Source: JANRKN01 sp033763435 (lineage in GTDB: Bacteria; Planctomycetota; Phycisphaerae; Phycisphaerales; UBA1924). From it: a stretch of 21,318 bases of DNA. The DNA is taken from positions 1 through 21,318 of the forward strand of contig JANRKN010000048.1 of the NCBI GenBank assembly GCA_033763435.1. Direction: 5' to 3'. Under the pieces are notes generated by a model. It saw only the letters and a list, made by a program, of their open reading frames with translations. It was not told the DNA's origin and did no database searches. The translations under genes were made by a program, and so were the position numbers. Positions 1-6,893 of the stretch are shown here, piece after piece. Every line of letters starts with the position of its first letter. The first letter of the stretch is position 1.

Positions 1-90
1 GCGGGCGTGCAGTTCGTCGCGGCCGATCTCGAAGAGATCCGGCGCTTCATCGCCAGCGTCGCCCGCACACCCGAGGCCGTCGCGGCCTGA
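1..90 (+). CDS. 3' end of an unidentified protein (possibly PilZ-like C-terminus)
   Basis: The first 29 codons are open in frame 1 and end in TGA at 88-90. The visible peptide begins AGVQFVAADLEEIRRFI and ends in a short Ala-rich tail. A small-G-x-x-F stretch followed by an acidic helix and an R-R-F-I segment resembles the end of PilZ domains, which bind cyclic di-GMP, but 29 residues are too few to assign a family. The gene begins upstream of the window. It converges on pckG. That this is a real coding end is moderately well supported by codon usage; the PilZ reading is a guess. Confidence 0.5.
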   Translation, partial: AGVQFVAADLEEIRRFIASVARTPEAVAA

Positions 91-211
91 GGCCAACCCG
101 CGTCAACGCAACGCACCCCGCGGGGCCGAGACTCCACGTCTCAACCTCGCGGGGTGCGCGCTTGAAGGTCCTCACCGGCGCCTCGGGCGCCCCGGCGTCA
201 GAGGGCCCGAT
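91..211. other. Convergent intergenic region with nested inverted repeats
   Basis: This gap lies between the ends of two converging genes. It holds a perfect 11-bp inverted repeat, 112-122 (CGCACCCCGCG) against 148-158, and inside its loop a second 5-bp stem, 128-132 against 138-142. A separate 6-bp hairpin with a 3-nt loop sits at 177-191, just past the pckG stop. Neither structure is followed by a T-run on either strand, so a factor-independent terminator is possible but not typical. No coding sequence was seen. Confidence 0.45.
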
Positions 212-2122
212 TCACGACTCGTGCGCGAGCTCCCAGTGGTCGGGCGAGCGCCAGAGGCGCGAGCGCAGCAGCTCGCGCTCGAGCACGAACTCCTTGGGCA
301 GGCGGTCCAGGAACCGGTCGAACAGCTCCTCGTGGCTGCGCGCCTCGGCCGTGCCCGCCTCGCGGTCGACGCTCATGAGCTTGTAGAACGTCTCGGCGGG
401 GAAGCTCAGGCCCGTCCAGTCGAGGTCCTCGTGCCGCGGCATCCAGCCGATGGGGCTCTCGACCGCGAACGCGCCGCCGCGGACGCGCTCGACGATCCAC
501 TTGAGCACCCGCATGTTCTGGCCGAAGCCCGGCCAGATGAACTTGCCGCTCTCGTCCTTGCGGAACCAGTTCACGCGGAAGATCCGCGGCGGGTTCGACA
601 GCTTGCGCCCAACGTTCAGCCAGTGCGTGAAATAGTCGGCCATGTTGTACCCGCAGAACGGGAGCATCGCCATCGGGTCGCGCCGCATTGCCGCCTGACC
701 GATCGCCGCGGCCGTTGCTTCCGAGCCCATCGTCGCCGCGAGGTACACGCCGTGCGACCAGTTGAAGGCCTGGAACACCAGCGGCATGTCCTTGCTCACG
801 CGCCCGCCGAACACAAACGCGCTGATCTTCACGCCCTTGGGGTTCTCCCACTCCGGGTCGATGCAGGGGCACTGGCTGGCGGGGGCCGTGAAGCGCGCGT
901 TGGCGTGCGCCGCGGGCCGGCCGCAGCCGGGCGTCCAGTCCTCGCCCTTCCAGTCGATCAGGTGCGCCGGGGGCGTGTCGGTCATCCCTTCCCACCACAC
1001 GTCGCCGTCGTCGGTGAGGGCGACGTTGGTGAAGATGGTGTTCTTGGCGATGGCCGCGACGGCGTTGGGGTTGGACTTCTCGTTGGTGCCCGGGGCGACT
1101 CCGAAGAACCCGGCCTCCGGGTTGATCGCGTACATTGAACCGTCGGGGCCCTTCTTGATCCACGCGATGTCGTCGCCGACGGTCTTGACCTTCCAGCCCT
1201 GCAGTTCCTTAGGCGGGATGAGCATCGCGAGGTTGGTCTTGCCGCAGGCGCTCGGGAACGCCGCGCCGAGATACGTCGTCTCACCCTTGGGGCTCTCGAT
1301 GCCCATGATGAGCATGTGCTCGGCCAGCCACCCCTCATCGCGCGCCATCACCGAGGCGATCCGCAGCGCGAGGCACTTCTTGCCCAGCAGCGCGTTGCCG
1401 CCGTAGCCCGAGCCGTACGACCAGATCTCGTACGTCTGCGGGAAGTGAACGATGTACTTCTTGCTGATGTCGGGCTGGCAGGGCCAAGCGACGTCCTTCT
1501 GGCCGGGCTCCAGCGGCGCGCCGACCGAGTGCATGCACGGGATGAACGCGCCATCGCCCAGGGCCTCGAGCACCTTCGTGCCCGCGCGGGTCATGATCCG
1601 CGTGTTGACGACGACGTACGCACTGTCGGTGATCTGCACACCGATCTTTGCGATGGGCGAGCCGATCGGGCCCATGCTGAACGGGATCACGTACATCGTG
1701 CGCCCGCGCATGCAGCCGGAGAAGAGCGACTTGAGCGTTGCTCGCATCTCTTCAGGGGGCGCCCAGTTGTTGGTCGGGCCGGCGTCCTCGCGCGAGGCCG
1801 AACAGATGTACGTGCGCTCCTCGACGCGGGCGACGTCCGACGGGTGCGAGCGCGCGAGGTACGAGTTGGGCCGCTTGGCCGGATTGAGCTTGATGAACGT
1901 GCCGGATTCGACCATCTCCTCGCAGAGCTTGTCGGCCTCAGCCTGGCTTCCGTCGACCCAGTGAACTCGGTCGGGGGTGCACAGTGCGGCCATCTCTTCC
2001 ACCCACGCAAGAAGACGGGCGTTGGAAGTGGGCGCCTTCGAACTGAACACCTTCGGGGCTCCGGCCTTCGCGCCGGTGGACTTGGTTGAGGACGAGGGGG
2101 TCGGGTGGGTCATGGTGGTCAT
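212..2122 (-). CDS. pckG: Phosphoenolpyruvate carboxykinase (GTP)
   Basis: Catalyses oxaloacetate + GTP to phosphoenolpyruvate + GDP + CO2 in the cytosol, the entry step of gluconeogenesis. The 636-residue length fits the GTP-dependent family (about 600-640). Visible family signatures: substrate-loop segment YGSGYGGNALLGKKC at 236-250; the kinase P-loop AFPSACGKTN at 288-297, with the reactive Cys of the family at 293; the Arg/Cys segment ARFTAPASQCPC at 409-420; FRVNWFRKDE at 515-524; and FGQNMRVLKWI at 533-543, which belongs to the nucleotide site. The first ~30 residues are Ser/Thr/Ala-rich and look non-conserved. The start ATG is supported by AAGGAG at 2130-2135, 7 nt upstream; a second ATG three codons in is less well placed. 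It is transcribed alone from a promoter at 2171-2199. Confidence 0.97.
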   Translation of the reverse strand: MTTMTHPTPSSSTKSTGAKAGAPKVFSSKAPTSNARLLAWVEEMAALCTPDRVHWVDGSQAEADKLCEEMVESGTFIKLNPAKRPNSYLARSHPSDVARVEERTYICSASREDAGPTNNWAPPEEMRATLKSLFSGCMRGRTMYVIPFSMGPIGSPIAKIGVQITDSAYVVVNTRIMTRAGTKVLEALGDGAFIPCMHSVGAPLEPGQKDVAWPCQPDISKKYIVHFPQTYEIWSYGSGYGGNALLGKKCLALRIASVMARDEGWLAEHMLIMGIESPKGETTYLGAAFPSACGKTNLAMLIPPKELQGWKVKTVGDDIAWIKKGPDGSMYAINPEAGFFGVAPGTNEKSNPNAVAAIAKNTIFTNVALTDDGDVWWEGMTDTPPAHLIDWKGEDWTPGCGRPAAHANARFTAPASQCPCIDPEWENPKGVKISAFVFGGRVSKDMPLVFQAFNWSHGVYLAATMGSEATAAAIGQAAMRRDPMAMLPFCGYNMADYFTHWLNVGRKLSNPPRIFRVNWFRKDESGKFIWPGFGQNMRVLKWIVERVRGGAFAVESPIGWMPRHEDLDWTGLSFPAETFYKLMSVDREAGTAEARSHEELFDRFLDRLPKEFVLERELLRSRLWRSPDHWELAHES

Positions 2123-2129
2123 TCTTCGA

Positions 2130-2135
2130 CTCCTT
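2130..2135 (-). promoter_or_regulatory. Ribosome binding site of pckG
   Basis: AAGGAG on the minus strand, 7 nt before the ATG at 2122. It favours this ATG over the in-frame ATG at 2113. The same AAGGAG-TCGA arrangement recurs before the coiled-coil protein gene at 6648 and, without the TCGA, before the FixJ-type regulator. Confidence 0.8.
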
Positions 2136-2170
2136 GAGGGGGTCCGTGGGCCGCCCGATGCGGCGTTTTC

Positions 2171-2199
2171 ATTATACCGGACTTCAAGGTCCTATTCAA
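2171..2199 (-). promoter_or_regulatory. Sigma-70-type promoter of pckG
   Basis: On the minus strand, TTGAAT (2194-2199) is followed after exactly 17 bp by a perfect TATAAT (2171-2176). The predicted start of transcription near 2164 gives a leader of about 40 nt containing the AAGGAG site. It is the best consensus match in the window and stands out against the high GC background. Confidence 0.8.
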
Positions 2200-2270
2200 C
2201 CCGCCAGGCAACCTCGGGAAGCACGGATTGACGTCCGGGCGATTGACCACAACCGCGGAGGCTGCGCGCG

Positions 2271-2300
2271 AAAAACCCTCGGGATGAGGAACCCCGAGGG
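2271..2300 (-). terminator. Rho-independent terminator of the DUF4394 gene
   Basis: A perfect 8-bp stem CCCTCGGG/CCCGAGGG (2276-2283 with 2293-2300, loop 9 nt) is followed on the minus strand by five T (2275-2271). It lies 58 nt past the DUF4394 stop and before the pckG promoter. A second GC-only hairpin, CCGGCGCGC/GCGCGCCGG (2311-2319 with 2331-2339), lies just upstream in the same transcript and has no T-run. Confidence 0.8.
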
Positions 2301-2357
2301 CCTTCGTGGGCCGGCGCGCCGAGGAACCCCGCGCGCCGGTGGATGCGTGATGTCGAC

Positions 2358-3215
2358 TCAGCGCCGGCGGCGCACGACGGCCGTGGCGCCCAACGCGAAC
2401 AGCAGCGCGCTGCCCGGCGCGGGCACCATCACCGACATCGCAGTGATCACCGTTCCGCCACCGATCATGCCCATGTCGCCCAGGAACGTCCCCGCACCCG
2501 TCGAGAGGTCAACGCTCCAGAACGTGCTCTGCGAGCGCGCGGTATCAAGCACCGTGACGTACGCCCGGCCCGTGGTGCCCGAGATGTCGAACGCGCCGAC
2601 GTCGGTCAGGTTCGCGCCGATCGCGCCACGGCTCATGAGTCCGCCAGCGTTGGGCGGGTTCTGAATCGCAAGGATGTCCAGCCCCGTGTCGAGCACGAAC
2701 AGTGTCGTCGAGGTCGCGCCCGCGAACGAGTTCGTGTACGCGGCATGCACGGCGTTCGCGTTTCGCCCGAAGTTCGGATCGCCCGCGACGTACGCGAGCG
2801 GGCCGTCGACGATCGCGGCGCCCGTGTCCACGTTGATCCGCAGATTCTGGTCGGCATCGGTGATCACCCGCAGACGATCGACCACCGGGTTGAAGTCCAT
2901 GCCGAACGAAGAGCCGTTCAGCGGCGTGGAGATCTGCGAGACGAACGAGGCCGCGCCCGTGTTGAGGTTGAGCGTGTAGATGTTGCCGAACGATCCGATG
3001 GCGTAGAGCTTGCCGTTGGAGGGTCGGAAGTCGATCGAGCGCACGACCTCGTTGGCCATCAGGCCCGAGATCGCGGCGCCACCCAGGATCGTCGAGGGCG
3101 CGGAGCTGTCCCAGCGCACGAGCGTCTGGGTGTTGGTGACGCCGAAGATCAGTTCGGCGTTGGCCGAGGCAGCGCACGAGGCCACCGCGGCGAGCATCAG
3201 GATGCCGCTCTTCAT
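2358..3215 (-). CDS. Exported DUF4394 domain protein with PEP-CTERM-like tail
   Basis: A 285-residue protein of unknown function. Residues 1-20 form a signal peptide, probably cut after ASANA. Residues ~21-260 match what is known of DUF4394: repeated short beta segments such as RSIDFRPSNGKLYAIGS (59-75), GMDFNPVVDRLRVITD (105-120) and the following N-R-I-N-V-D-T-G stretch. The end (264-285) is VPAPGS, a hydrophobic segment and RRRR, a variant of the PEP-CTERM sorting signal used for cell-envelope anchoring by an exosortase. The chosen ATG gives a proper signal peptide and has a GGAG-rich sequence just upstream; an upstream in-frame ATG at 3305 would bury the signal peptide. The sigma factor gene is divergent, and a terminator follows at 2271-2300. 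Domain assignment is fairly sure, role unknown. Confidence 0.88.
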   Translation of the reverse strand: MKSGILMLAAVASCAASANAELIFGVTNTQTLVRWDSSAPSTILGGAAISGLMANEVVRSIDFRPSNGKLYAIGSFGNIYTLNLNTGAASFVSQISTPLNGSSFGMDFNPVVDRLRVITDADQNLRINVDTGAAIVDGPLAYVAGDPNFGRNANAVHAAYTNSFAGATSTTLFVLDTGLDILAIQNPPNAGGLMSRGAIGANLTDVGAFDISGTTGRAYVTVLDTARSQSTFWSVDLSTGAGTFLGDMGMIGGGTVITAMSVMVPAPGSALLFALGATAVVRRRR

Positions 3216-3291
3216 GGTTCTCTCTCCGCCGCCGACGCTCCCGCGCCGACGGACCACGTAAGGGAAATGAGGCGCGACCGCCGGCACGCAC

Positions 3292-3301
3292 ACGTGCACG
3301 T
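3292..3301. repeat. 10-bp palindrome in the DUF4394 leader
   Basis: ACGTGCACGT is a perfect palindrome, flanked by further ACGT/GTGC words. It lies ~77 bp upstream of the DUF4394 start, between that gene and the sigma factor. It may be a protein binding site or chance in GC-rich DNA. Confidence 0.3.
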
Positions 3302-3336
3302 ACACCTGGGGCCCGTCGGTCGCGCTGTCGACGTCG

Positions 3337-3366
3337 ATTACGCGCAGACGATCTCCGCGGATTCAA
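3337..3366 (-). promoter_or_regulatory. Possible promoter of the DUF4394 gene
   Basis: On the minus strand TTGAAT (3361-3366), the same -35 word as the pckG promoter, is followed after 18 bp by CGTAAT (3337-3342). It would give a leader of roughly 115 nt. The -10 match is weak, so this is tentative. Confidence 0.3.
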
Positions 3367-3378
3367 AAACACTGGGAC

Positions 3379-3404
3379 GATTCTCACGGGTGATGTAGAA
3401 TCAC
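3379..3404 (+). promoter_or_regulatory. Candidate -10 box and overlapping inverted repeats before the ECF sigma gene
   Basis: TAGAAT (3396-3401) is a good -10 match only 8 nt before the GTG start at 3410. It lies in the right arm of an inverted repeat GATTCT (3379-3384) / AGAATC (3397-3402) and also inside GTGAT/ATCAC (3390-3394 with 3400-3404). No clear -35 is seen 17 bp upstream. The arrangement would suit an operator over the core promoter, possibly for autoregulation (inference). Confidence 0.35.
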
Positions 3405-3409
3405 CGCGA

Positions 3410-3958
3410 GTGTCCGCTGGCCGCCCAACTCCGCCCCTCTCCAGACTCGCCTCGGGCGACAGCTCGGCCATGCGTGCGATCATCGACGAATACGGCGATC
3501 TTCTCTGGTCGCTCGCTCGCCGCATGACCCGCAGCGAAGCTCAGGCCGAGGAAGCCGTGCAGGACATCCTCGTTCACCTCTGGCAGAAGGCCCCCAAGTT
3601 CGACCCCGCGCTGGGCGAAGAGATCACCTTCATCTCCCTCGTGGCGCGCCGACGGCTGATCGATCGTCTTCGCAAGTCGGGCCGAACGCCCACGCCCGCG
3701 CCGCTGGAGCAGGAGCCGGCCGCGACGCGTGACACCGCCGCGCCCGCGAGCGAGGAGGCGCGTGAGGCCCGGCGCGTGTTTGACACGCTCGTCGAGGAGC
3801 AGCGCACCGTGCTTTGGCAGTCGATCGTGCAGGGCCACACGCACCAGATGATCGCCGCGACCACGGGCATGCCGCTGGGCACGGTCAAGACGCACATCCG
3901 CCGGGGGCTCGCGGAGATTCGTGATCGGCTTCTCGGGCGCACGGGAGGTGAGCGATGA
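3410..3958 (+). CDS. ECF-type RNA polymerase sigma factor
   Basis: A 182-residue sigma-70 family protein of the short (sigma-2 plus sigma-4) class that directs RNA polymerase to a stress or envelope regulon. Region 2 covers ~12-90, with the L-A-S-G-D entry motif at 13-17 and the core-binding helix around EEAVQDILVHLWQKAP (47-62). Region 4 covers ~118-177, with a helix-turn-helix HQMIAATTGMPLGTVKTHIR at 145-164. The GTG start is chosen because the L-x-S-G-D stretch of region 2 lies upstream of the first ATG (3470). No Shine-Dalgarno precedes the GTG, and a -10-like TAGAAT ends 8 nt before it, so the mRNA may be nearly leaderless. The stop overlaps the next ATG (ATGA at 3955-3958), coupling it to the anti-sigma gene. 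Which ECF group it belongs to was not determined. Confidence 0.92.
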   Translation: MSAGRPTPPLSRLASGDSSAMRAIIDEYGDLLWSLARRMTRSEAQAEEAVQDILVHLWQKAPKFDPALGEEITFISLVARRRLIDRLRKSGRTPTPAPLEQEPAATRDTAAPASEEAREARRVFDTLVEEQRTVLWQSIVQGHTHQMIAATTGMPLGTVKTHIRRGLAEIRDRLLGRTGGER

Positions 3959-5031
3959 GCATGCTCCCCGATCCGAAGCAGGAATCCATGAACGCCGACG
4001 CTTTCGACGCCGCGTTGGGCGAACCGGCCGGTGCTTCCGCCGCGCCCAGCGCCGAAGAGCGCGCCGCCGCGGCACTTCACAATGCGCTGACCCCCGCCGA
4101 GAAGATGCCCGAGGCCGTCCGCGCCCGCATGAACGCGCTGGCCGAGGCGCTGACCTCCTCCGCTGGCACCGCCGGACGCATCGGGCCCGAGCCCACCGCG
4201 CGTCCGTCGCGCAACGTCGCGCTCTGGGCGGCCGCCGCGGCCGTCGCGCTCGCAAGCGTCTCGATCTTCTCCTGGCGCACCATCCAGGCTCGCGATGCCG
4301 AACTCGCCGACCTTCGCACCCGCTTTGCCCTCGCCGCGTCGCAGGCCCAGAGCAACGAGCAATTGCTCGCCGAGGCGCGCTCGCGCGTCGCGGCACTCAC
4401 GGGCGAGCTCGGTCAAACCCAGTCCACGCTCACCGAGCGCGAGCGCACGCTGGCCCAGACGCTCGCGGAACAAACCGCCCTCGCCGAGCGCCTTGCGCAG
4501 GCGACCGGGCGCCTGGCCGAACAGGACTCGCGCCTCGCACAGGCCGGGCAGCAGCGCGAACAGCTCTCCAAGGAACTCGACGAGGCCCGGCTGAAGATCG
4601 CGCGGTTCGAAACACCCGTCGACCCCGCGACCCTCGCCGCCAACCGCACCAAGCTGCTCGAAGTCCCCGGCACCGTCCGCGTCGCGTGGGCGCCCTTTGA
4701 CCTGCCCAACAACCCGGCCGAGCAGCAGACCGTGCAGGGCGATGTCATCTGGAACGACAAGCTGCAGACGGGCTATCTGCGCTTCGTGGGCCTGAAGGTC
4801 AACGACCCGGCCGTCGAGCAGTACCAGGTCTGGGTCATCGACGAGCGCGGCCTTGAGCAGAAAGTCAGCGGCGGAGTCTTCAACGCCTCGGCCGATGGCG
4901 AGGTCATCGTGCCCATCGAGCCCGGCATCGCCGTGGGGCGCGTCGCGCTGTTCGCCGTCACCGTCGAGAAGCCCGGCGGCACGTGGGTGCCCGACCTCAA
5001 GCGCCGCGTCGTCGTCGCGCCGCGGGGATAA
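3955..5031 (+). CDS. Membrane anti-sigma factor, RskA-like C-terminal domain, long coiled coil
   Basis: A 358-residue protein predicted to hold the preceding sigma factor inactive at the membrane. Order of parts: a cytoplasmic N-terminus (1-85) rich in Ala/Glu; one transmembrane segment (~87-107, NVALWAAAAAVALASVSIFS); a long coiled coil (~112-218) of E/Q/R/A heptads; and a C-terminal extracytoplasmic domain (~235-355) with the YQVWVIDE (290-297) and AVTVEKPGGTWVPD (334-347) segments typical of anti-sigma-K (RskA) domains. The N-terminus lacks the H-x3-C-x2-C zinc motif of many anti-sigma factors. An alternative ATG exists at codon 12 (3988). The ATGA overlap with the sigma gene and the domain order support the assignment. 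The coiled coil between membrane and RskA domain is unusual. Confidence 0.85.
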   Translation: MSMLPDPKQESMNADAFDAALGEPAGASAAPSAEERAAAALHNALTPAEKMPEAVRARMNALAEALTSSAGTAGRIGPEPTARPSRNVALWAAAAAVALASVSIFSWRTIQARDAELADLRTRFALAASQAQSNEQLLAEARSRVAALTGELGQTQSTLTERERTLAQTLAEQTALAERLAQATGRLAEQDSRLAQAGQQREQLSKELDEARLKIARFETPVDPATLAANRTKLLEVPGTVRVAWAPFDLPNNPAEQQTVQGDVIWNDKLQTGYLRFVGLKVNDPAVEQYQVWVIDERGLEQKVSGGVFNASADGEVIVPIEPGIAVGRVALFAVTVEKPGGTWVPDLKRRVVVAPRG

Positions 5032-5080
5032 CTCTCGCTCGGCTGAGCGGGACGCAACGGCACGCGCGAAGCTCGCAGAC

Positions 5081-5114
5081 AAAAACGAACAAGCCCACGG
5101 CAGGCCGTGGGCTT
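5081..5114 (-). terminator. Rho-independent terminator downstream of tRNA-Asp
   Basis: A 10-bp stem AAGCCCACGG/CCGTGGGCTT (5091-5100 with 5105-5114), tetraloop, is followed on the minus strand by GTTCGTTTTT (5090-5081). It ends the tRNA-Asp transcript 8 nt beyond the tRNA 3' end. On the + strand it follows the anti-sigma stop by 59 nt and could slow that transcript too, but has only two T after it. Confidence 0.75.
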
Positions 5115-5121
5115 CATCAAG

Positions 5122-5195
<74 letters not shown>

Positions 5196-5236
5196 AGATT
5201 GTCAGGCCGGCGAAGGTGTCCCCGCGCCGGGAGCAA

Positions 5237-5264
5237 AAGGTAGACGCGTGCGGCCGAATGTCAA
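5237..5264 (-). promoter_or_regulatory. Promoter of tRNA-Asp
   Basis: On the minus strand a perfect TTGACA (5259-5264) is followed after 16 bp by TACCTT (5237-5242). Transcription would start near 5230, about 35 nt before the tRNA. The bases after the -10 are GC-rich, a feature often linked to growth-rate control of stable RNA genes. Confidence 0.65.
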
Positions 5265-5444
5265 GCGTCCGTCAAGCACAACCCGCATCGCCCAAGCACC
5301 TCCCAACCGCCGCCTCACCCCGCGAATCCGGACCGTCCCCGCGTGTTCGGCCCTCGGCATGGAGTCGGGTCCAAGATGAGCCGTGAACGGTCCGCCATCA
5401 CCGCCGGCCCAGAGGTCCCAGAAGCTCGCGCCCCGGCCCGAGCC

Positions 5445-5482
5445 ACAAACAAACACGCCCCCGGCATGTGCCGAGGGCGTGT
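5445..5482 (-). terminator. Rho-independent terminator after the 72-residue membrane protein
   Basis: An 8-bp outer stem (5453-5460 with 5475-5482), a single mismatch, a 4-bp inner stem (5462-5465 with 5470-5473) and a 4-nt loop; on the minus strand it is followed by a T-rich tail, TTGTTTGTGG (5452-5443). It lies 50 nt past the stop at 5533. Confidence 0.7.
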
Positions 5483-5532
5483 GGGGTTTCGTCACGGATT
5501 GGCGCTCGGCGCCCGGCTCTGGGGCTCGGGTT

Positions 5533-5751
5533 TCAGTTCGCCTTGCCGGAGGCGGCCGCGGGAAGCTTGATCTTGCCGGCTTCCTGAATGCTGAACGCGC
5601 CGCCATCGGGGCTGACCTTCGTCGCGCCCATCCACGCGAAGACGCAGGCGGCCGCGAGGAAGAGCAGCGCGATCAGCGCCAGCCCCGTGTACACGTTCGG
5701 GCTCGAACCGCGCCTGCGACCGCCGGGCATGGCCATACCAAACTGGCTCAT
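5533..5751 (-). CDS. Small single-pass membrane protein, unknown function
   Basis: A 72-residue protein. Residues 1-19 are Gly/Arg-rich and positively charged (GGRRRG at 10-15), followed by one hydrophobic segment from ~20 to 43 (VYTGLALIALLFLAAACVF) and a short C-terminal tail, so the N-terminus is probably cytoplasmic. AAAGGAA about 7 nt before the ATG is a good ribosome binding site. The gene starts 30 bp after the stop of the coiled-coil membrane protein and ends before a strong terminator, so the two are probably one transcript. The family was not recognised; the role may be tied to its neighbour. Confidence 0.75.
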   Translation of the reverse strand: MSQFGMAMPGGRRRGSSPNVYTGLALIALLFLAAACVFAWMGATKVSPDGGAFSIQEAGKIKLPAAASGKAN

Positions 5752-5781
5752 GGTCTGTTCCTTTCGTGAGGTGGGCTGGCG

Positions 5782-6648
5782 TTAGCGGGAGAGACGCGAC
5801 ATGACGAGGTCGCCGGCCTGAACCTCAACGGTCCGGCCGAGCGTGTCCACGCGGCAGATCGAGAACTTCAGGTCCGACTCGATCACCACGAGGTTCGCAA
5901 GGAACTGGTTGTTCCGCACGGCATAGAGCTGCGTGTTCTTCGCAAGCTTGTCCGCGGTGCCGAGGTTGATCTTCACGAGCGTCGCGCCCGTCGCCTTGTC
6001 CTTGTCCACGCTCTCGACGCGGCCGTTCAGCACCGACGCAGCCTCGAACGGACGCTCCTCGCTCGACGCCGAACGCACCACGCCCGCCGCGCCCTGGCCC
6101 TGCGCCAGCGCCTGCTGCGCCTCGGCGAGCTGCTCACGCAGCTTGCGGAGGTTCTGATCCAGCACGTCGCGCTGGCTCTCCAGGTCGCTGATCCGGTCCT
6201 CAAGCTCGAGCTTCTGCTGACGGAACTGGATCTCGCCCGAGCGCAGGCTCGTCACCTCGCCCGAGTACGCCCGCAGCAGCGCGGTCTGAGTCTTCACCGT
6301 CTCGCCCAGCTCCGCGATCTTGAGCTGGATCGACTGGCGCTCCTGCTCCGCGGCGTTCTTCTCGCCCAGCAGGCGAGCGTTGTCGCGCTGCAGGTCGCGA
6401 AGCTGATTCATCAGCGAAGTGTTCGAGTCGGTCAGGGCCTGAGCCTGACGCTGAAGGCGCGAGCGCTCATCGGAGTTCGTCGCCGAATCGCTCGCGAGGC
6501 GCGCCTCGGCGGCCGCCCGGCGGTTGGACTCGAACTGGTAGTCCGCCACGATGCGCCCGGCGTTCAGCGAATAGGCGATCACGAGCGTCGACAGGAACAC
6601 GCTCAGCACCGCCGCGACAACCACCAGAACCTTCGTCAGAATGTGCAC
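5782..6648 (-). CDS. Membrane-anchored coiled-coil protein with C-terminal beta domain, unknown function
   Basis: A 288-residue protein: an N-terminal membrane anchor (~2-24, HILTKVLVVVAAVLSVFLS), a long coiled coil (~40-190, E/Q/R/L heptads), a Ser/Ala linker, and a C-terminal ~75-residue domain with alternating small/hydrophobic beta strands. The latter starts VLNGRVESVDKD and ends QAGDLVMSRLSR, and recalls the beta folds after the coiled coil in MreC-type scaffold proteins, although no family is claimed. The GTG start at 6648 is preferred because AAGGAG lies 6 nt upstream (6655-6660) and the membrane segment then begins at once; a longer frame from 6723 has a Gly/Ser-rich lead with no such site. 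The following 72-residue membrane protein gene is 30 bp away. It may be a periplasmic or cell-wall scaffold (inference). Confidence 0.82.
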   Translation of the reverse strand: MHILTKVLVVVAAVLSVFLSTLVIAYSLNAGRIVADYQFESNRRAAAEARLASDSATNSDERSRLQRQAQALTDSNTSLMNQLRDLQRDNARLLGEKNAAEQERQSIQLKIAELGETVKTQTALLRAYSGEVTSLRSGEIQFRQQKLELEDRISDLESQRDVLDQNLRKLREQLAEAQQALAQGQGAAGVVRSASSEERPFEAASVLNGRVESVDKDKATGATLVKINLGTADKLAKNTQLYAVRNNQFLANLVVIESDLKFSICRVDTLGRTVEVQAGDLVMSRLSR

Positions 6649-6893
6649 GCTCGACTCCTTCGATGACTCCGGACCACCTGCCCCACCCGACCTCACAGCC
6701 TCACCCGACTGCCGTCCACGCACCGCCCGAGTGCCGATTGTTCGGGCCCCGACCGGCGGAATCCACCCGCCCCGAGCCCGAACTCCTCGCCCTCAAACCA
6801 CACTCCCGCGCCCCAGCATCCCTCGGGCTCACCCAAGCCCGCGGTCACCCCGCCGGCGATCTGCCGCCGGGGCATTCAGCAAGGGCCGACAGC
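6649..6893. other. Pyrimidine-rich intergenic region between two minus-strand genes
   Basis: 245 bases, strongly C-rich on the + strand. Two GC hairpins lie just past the lipoprotein stop: 6824-6829 with 6836-6841 (6 bp) and 6848-6852 with 6868-6872, which has an internal GGC/GCC stem. Neither is followed by T residues on the minus strand. The promoter for the coiled-coil gene should be here or upstream but no good -10/-35 pair was seen. Confidence 0.4.
6655..6660 (-). promoter_or_regulatory. Ribosome binding site fixing a GTG start
   Basis: AAGGAG on the minus strand, 6 nt before GTG at 6648-6646. It decides the start of the coiled-coil membrane protein in favour of GTG over the ATG 75 nt upstream. 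Confidence 0.75.

Larger units (their letters stand above)
5196..5532. other. Non-coding stretch between tRNA-Asp and a small membrane protein gene
   Basis: 337 bases with no convincing gene. It contains the tRNA-Asp promoter near its left end and, at 5445-5482, the terminator of the minus-strand transcript that includes the 72-residue protein. An open frame on the minus strand across 5202-5606 has atypical Arg/Pro-rich composition, runs through the terminator hairpin and is not considered real. Nothing else was recognised. Confidence 0.6.

Noticed and set aside
198..1163. Long open frames on both strands inside pckG
   Set aside because: They are Arg/Pro/Ala-rich, match no family and arise because GC-rich codons leave other frames open; pckG fully explains the region.
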